Assembly (NCBI GenBank): GCA_018825305.1
Contig: JAHJEO010000001.1
Span: 1-33,458, forward strand
Source of the DNA: Gammaproteobacteria bacterium
Lineage (GTDB): Bacteria; Pseudomonadota; Gammaproteobacteria; Burkholderiales; Rhodocyclaceae
Length of the DNA stretch: 33,458 nucleotides
Direction: 5' to 3'
Below are positions 31,590 through 33,458 of the stretch, one piece after another. Numbering within the stretch: position 1 is the first letter of the stretch; each line of letters starts with the position of its first letter. The notes under the pieces are model-generated. The model did not search any database. It was not told where the DNA came from and saw nothing but the letters and a program-made list of their open reading frames with translations. Both the position numbers and the translations under genes were made by a program.

Positions 31590-32374
31590 TCCATTTCCAA
31601 TTCATCGACGATCTGGTCGAAGACTTCGCCCTTGCGATCCACGTGGCGGATGCGCAGCGGCAGACGTTTCTCGACACCGATCCAGACTTCCGTGGCATCG
31701 CCGCCGGCGGTGCCGACGGTCTTGAGGTGCAACGCGGTTCTTTCCCCCAGCGCGGTGGCGATCTTTTCCTCGCCCACCAGGGCAAAGACGAAGCGCTCGA
31801 TCTTCTTGCCTGTCGCCACCGTCACCGCCATGCCGGTCGGGCTCACCGGCATCAGGCCGAGTTGCCAGAACATCGACAGCATATCCTGCATGCCGGGTTC
31901 GGTGCTCGCGTCGCGTGGCCCCGGGTTCATCGCCACGCGCCCGGCGGCCCAGTCGAAACTGGCCGTATCGCCCACCGCGCCGCTGCGTTCCACCCGGAAA
32001 TTGTGCGGGCGCAGGCCCTCCGCGACCAGATCGCCTTCGCTCACCTGTGCCACCTTGGCCGGCTTGAACAGGGCAGCGAGGCCGGTGGTTTCGGTCACGG
32101 CCCGCAGGGTATAGGCAGCGCCCTCCAGCGTCCAGCGATGTTCCGAGCGGCCGACGACGAAGCCCTGATCGCCGCGAATGATGGCAAAGCGCAGGCGGAC
32201 TCGCTGCGGCAACGGCGCGACAGCGGCCGGCTTCGCCACCGGCTTCGCTACCGGCGGCGGAGCAATGGCCGCGGCAGGCGCGGCAGGCATAAAGACAGGC
32301 TGCGGCACGGCCGCTGGCGAAAAAGTCGGCGCTGGCGCCACGGCGGGGCGCGATGGCGGCAGGCGCGGCGGCAT
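31586..32374 (-). CDS. DUF3108 domain protein, 5' end cut by the contig junction
   Basis: At least 262 aa. Residues from about 58 ([20 protein letters not shown]) to the end form a DUF3108 domain, a beta-rich family of unknown function, probably periplasmic. The N-terminal part is a Pro/Ala-rich linker ([15 protein letters not shown]). Relatives usually begin with a membrane anchor or signal ahead of such a linker; here the frame stays open into the low-GC segment past 32380, so the true N-terminus is missing and the ATG at 32374 is not a reliable start. It is first in the coupled operon DUF3108-rsmB-PLD-mscS. Confidence 0.8.
   Translation of the reverse strand: MPPRLPPSRPAVAPAPTFSPAAVPQPVFMPAAPAAAIAPPPVAKPVAKPAAVAPLPQRVRLRFAIIRGDQGFVVGRSEHRWTLEGAAYTLRAVTETTGLAALFKPAKVAQVSEGDLVAEGLRPHNFRVERSGAVGDTASFDWAAGRVAMNPGPRDASTEPGMQDMLSMFWQLGLMPVSPTGMAVTVATGKKIERFVFALVGEEKIATALGERTALHLKTVGTAGGDATEVWIGVEKRLPLRIRHVDRKGEVFDQIVDELEME
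32320..32345 (+). repeat. AAAAGTCGGC-type dispersed repeat, copy f
   Basis: GAAAAAGTCGGCGCTGGCGC, continuing CACGGCG; the core is at 32321-32330. It is antisense to the DUF3108 reading frame, where it encodes part of the Pro/Ala linker ([11 protein letters not shown]). It lies about 50 bp from the junction with the low-GC segment and is most similar to copy a. Confidence 0.55.
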
Positions 32375-32400
32375 TGGCAGGCTTTGAAAAAGGACTTTTT
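32374..32400. other. Probable chimeric junction
   Basis: Left of here the sequence is GC-rich betaproteobacterial coding sequence; right of it GC falls and codon choice changes (many AAA, GAT, GAA, ATT). Both genes that meet here are broken at the same place: the DUF3108 gene loses its start, and the calcium-repeat gene begins without one. The exact base cannot be fixed by eye; GGCAGGCTTTGAAAAAGG lies across the change. Confidence 0.7.
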
Positions 32401-33004
32401 TGTCGATATGGATACGGATAAAGACGGCATAGGCAATACCAAGGACCCGGATGATGACAATGACGGTTTGTCGGACAAAGAGGAGATTACTTTGGGGACA
32501 GATTCTTTGAATCAGGATACCGACGGGGACAAGGTCGGAGATTCTGCAGATCCTTTTCCTCTGGATTCAAAAGAGACCAAAGATATTGACGGTGATGGCG
32601 TTGGGGACAATGCGGACCTTGACGATGACAACGATGGCGTTCCGGACGAGGAGGATGAATTTCCTTCGAATCCCGATGAATGGCAGGATGCGGATGGGGA
32701 CGGATTGGGAGACAATCTTGACTTGGATGACGATGACGACGGTTTGCTGGACGAAGAAGAGTTATTTATCCTGGGAACTGACCCATTGGATTCGGATACG
32801 GACTCCGATGGCCTTTCCGACAAGGAAGAAGTGGAATTAGGAACTGATCCTTTGGATCCCAAGAAATCCCAGGCTTCGGCCGTAGGGGCTTTCAAAAATC
32901 TGATGGAGAACGACGAAATGTTCTGGGTTAAAATTCTGTCTCTGGCGGGTTCTGTTTTGGTTTTACTGTTCGTTTTTCGTCTCTCAAGGAAAGCCAGAAC
33001 CTAG
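32384..33004 (+). CDS. Calcium-type (thrombospondin type 3-like) repeat membrane protein, 5' partial
   Basis: About 206 codons remain, with no start. Residues 8-~155 are an acidic array of DxDxDGxxD repeats ([67 protein letters not shown]) of the thrombospondin type 3 or bacterial calcium-binding type, interleaved with LGTDPLD units. A single hydrophobic helix follows ([18 protein letters not shown]) with the basic end RLSRKART, so the repeats are extracellular and the C-terminus cytoplasmic. Such proteins are common in candidate-phyla bacteria. An ftsZ-like gene starts 35 nt downstream. Confidence 0.8.
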   Translation: MKKDFFVDMDTDKDGIGNTKDPDDDNDGLSDKEEITLGTDSLNQDTDGDKVGDSADPFPLDSKETKDIDGDGVGDNADLDDDNDGVPDEEDEFPSNPDEWQDADGDGLGDNLDLDDDDDGLLDEEELFILGTDPLDSDTDSDGLSDKEEVELGTDPLDPKKSQASAVGAFKNLMENDEMFWVKILSLAGSVLVLLFVFRLSRKART

Positions 33005-33039
33005 TTGCCATCTTTTTAGCCAGGGTATATACTAATTTA

Positions 33040-33458
33040 ATGAGAAAGAAAGCTCAAAAGATAATTAAAAAACCTCTGCCGAAAGCCCCGACAGAAGCCA
33101 TCAAGAAAACAAAAATCAGGGTGATTGGCATCGGAGGAGGAGGGGGAACTATTATTTCTGAAATTTCATCCAGGATTCCTAAGGCCAGTTTCGTTGCGGC
33201 CAATACGGATCTGCAGGCTTTGAGGTCTTGTAGCAGAAAAGTGAGTCGTTTTCAATTCGGACAGAACCTTACTCGCGGCCTGGGTACCGGCATGAATGCC
33301 GAAATAGGAAGAGAGGCTGCCCTGCAGGAAAAAGAGAGAATTAAAAAACTTCTGGAAGGCCAGGATCTGTGCATTTTAGTGGCTTGTCTGGGAGGCGGAG
33401 CGGGGTCAGGGAGTCTGCCGGTTTTTGCCAAGATTTCCAGGGACTTGGGAAATCTGAC
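33040..33458 (+). CDS. FtsZ-like tubulin-family GTPase, 3' partial
   Basis: 139 residues are present before the window ends. A basic N-terminal tail (1-25) precedes IRVIGIGGGGGTIISEI (the first nucleotide loop), VAANTDLQAL (T3-like), and FGQNLTRGLGTGMNAEIGRE, all clear FtsZ features. The tubulin signature loop at 118-124 reads GGGAGSG, where FtsZ normally has GGGTGTG. It may be a divergent or second FtsZ, as found in some candidate-phyla genomes. Base composition matches the upstream calcium-repeat gene and not the rest of the window. No clear Shine-Dalgarno is visible. Confidence 0.85.
   Translation, partial: MRKKAQKIIKKPLPKAPTEAIKKTKIRVIGIGGGGGTIISEISSRIPKASFVAANTDLQALRSCSRKVSRFQFGQNLTRGLGTGMNAEIGREAALQEKERIKKLLEGQDLCILVACLGGGAGSGSLPVFAKISRDLGNL

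Noticed and set aside
31643-33004. 453-codon plus-strand frame apparently fusing an N-terminal region to the calcium-repeat protein
   Set aside because: The left part is antisense to DUF3108 and the join coincides with the change in base composition, so the fusion is an artefact.

Overview
The window reads as a high-GC betaproteobacterial chromosome, most likely Rhodocyclales-like (inferred from gene content, codon bias, an FccAB sulfide dehydrogenase and a betaproteobacterial-type rRNA leader). The last ~1.1 kb (from about 32,380) is different: it has visibly lower GC, and it begins inside one gene and ends inside another. Its protein content (a calcium-type DxDxDG repeat protein and an atypical FtsZ) resembles candidate-phyla (Patescibacteria-like) genomes. 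I read the contig as probably chimeric at its right end.

Layout. At 1-260 (minus strand) is a sigma70 rRNA-type promoter with a boxA leader; the rRNA operon itself would lie off the left edge. Then come rluE and aceK (minus), a PAS-domain relic, icd (plus), a cold-shock gene (minus), clpS-clpA (plus), a histidine-kinase C-terminal relic, rraA (plus) and a RhlE-type helicase (minus). From 9.9 to 21.8 kb the region is mainly glyoxylate metabolism: aceA; a SulP transporter plus tandem universal stress protein; a LysR regulator divergent from gcl-hyi-glxR-glycerate kinase; and aceB. From 22 to 24.4 kb is a sulfide-oxidation module (monoheme FccA, flavoprotein FccB) convergent with a diheme cytochrome c4. 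Then come dut and coaBC (minus), radC and rpmB-rpmG (plus), an unrecognised 308-aa protein (minus), and a tightly coupled minus-strand operon DUF3108-rsmB-PLD-mscS, whose first gene is cut by the junction.

How the genes fit together. Icd and isocitrate lyase (AceA) compete for isocitrate; AceK switches Icd by phosphorylating the Ser that is visible here as S111. AceA makes glyoxylate. Malate synthase (AceB) condenses it with acetyl-CoA, while Gcl, tartronate semialdehyde reductase and glycerate kinase send it to phosphoglycerate. aceA and aceB, 10 kb apart, carry the same 12-bp palindrome TCTTATATAAGA in their upstream regions, so a shared regulator is likely. The gcl cluster has its own divergent LysR gene and a separate inverted repeat.

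Less expected signals. A short dispersed repeat with the core AAAAGTCGGC occurs six times; in four cases it lies just after a stop codon and in the same orientation as that gene or gene relic. A 25-bp near-identical repeat is shared by an intergenic region and the LysR coding sequence. Two sensor-kinase fragments remain as decayed relics. The FtsZ-like fragment has an altered GTP-binding signature.
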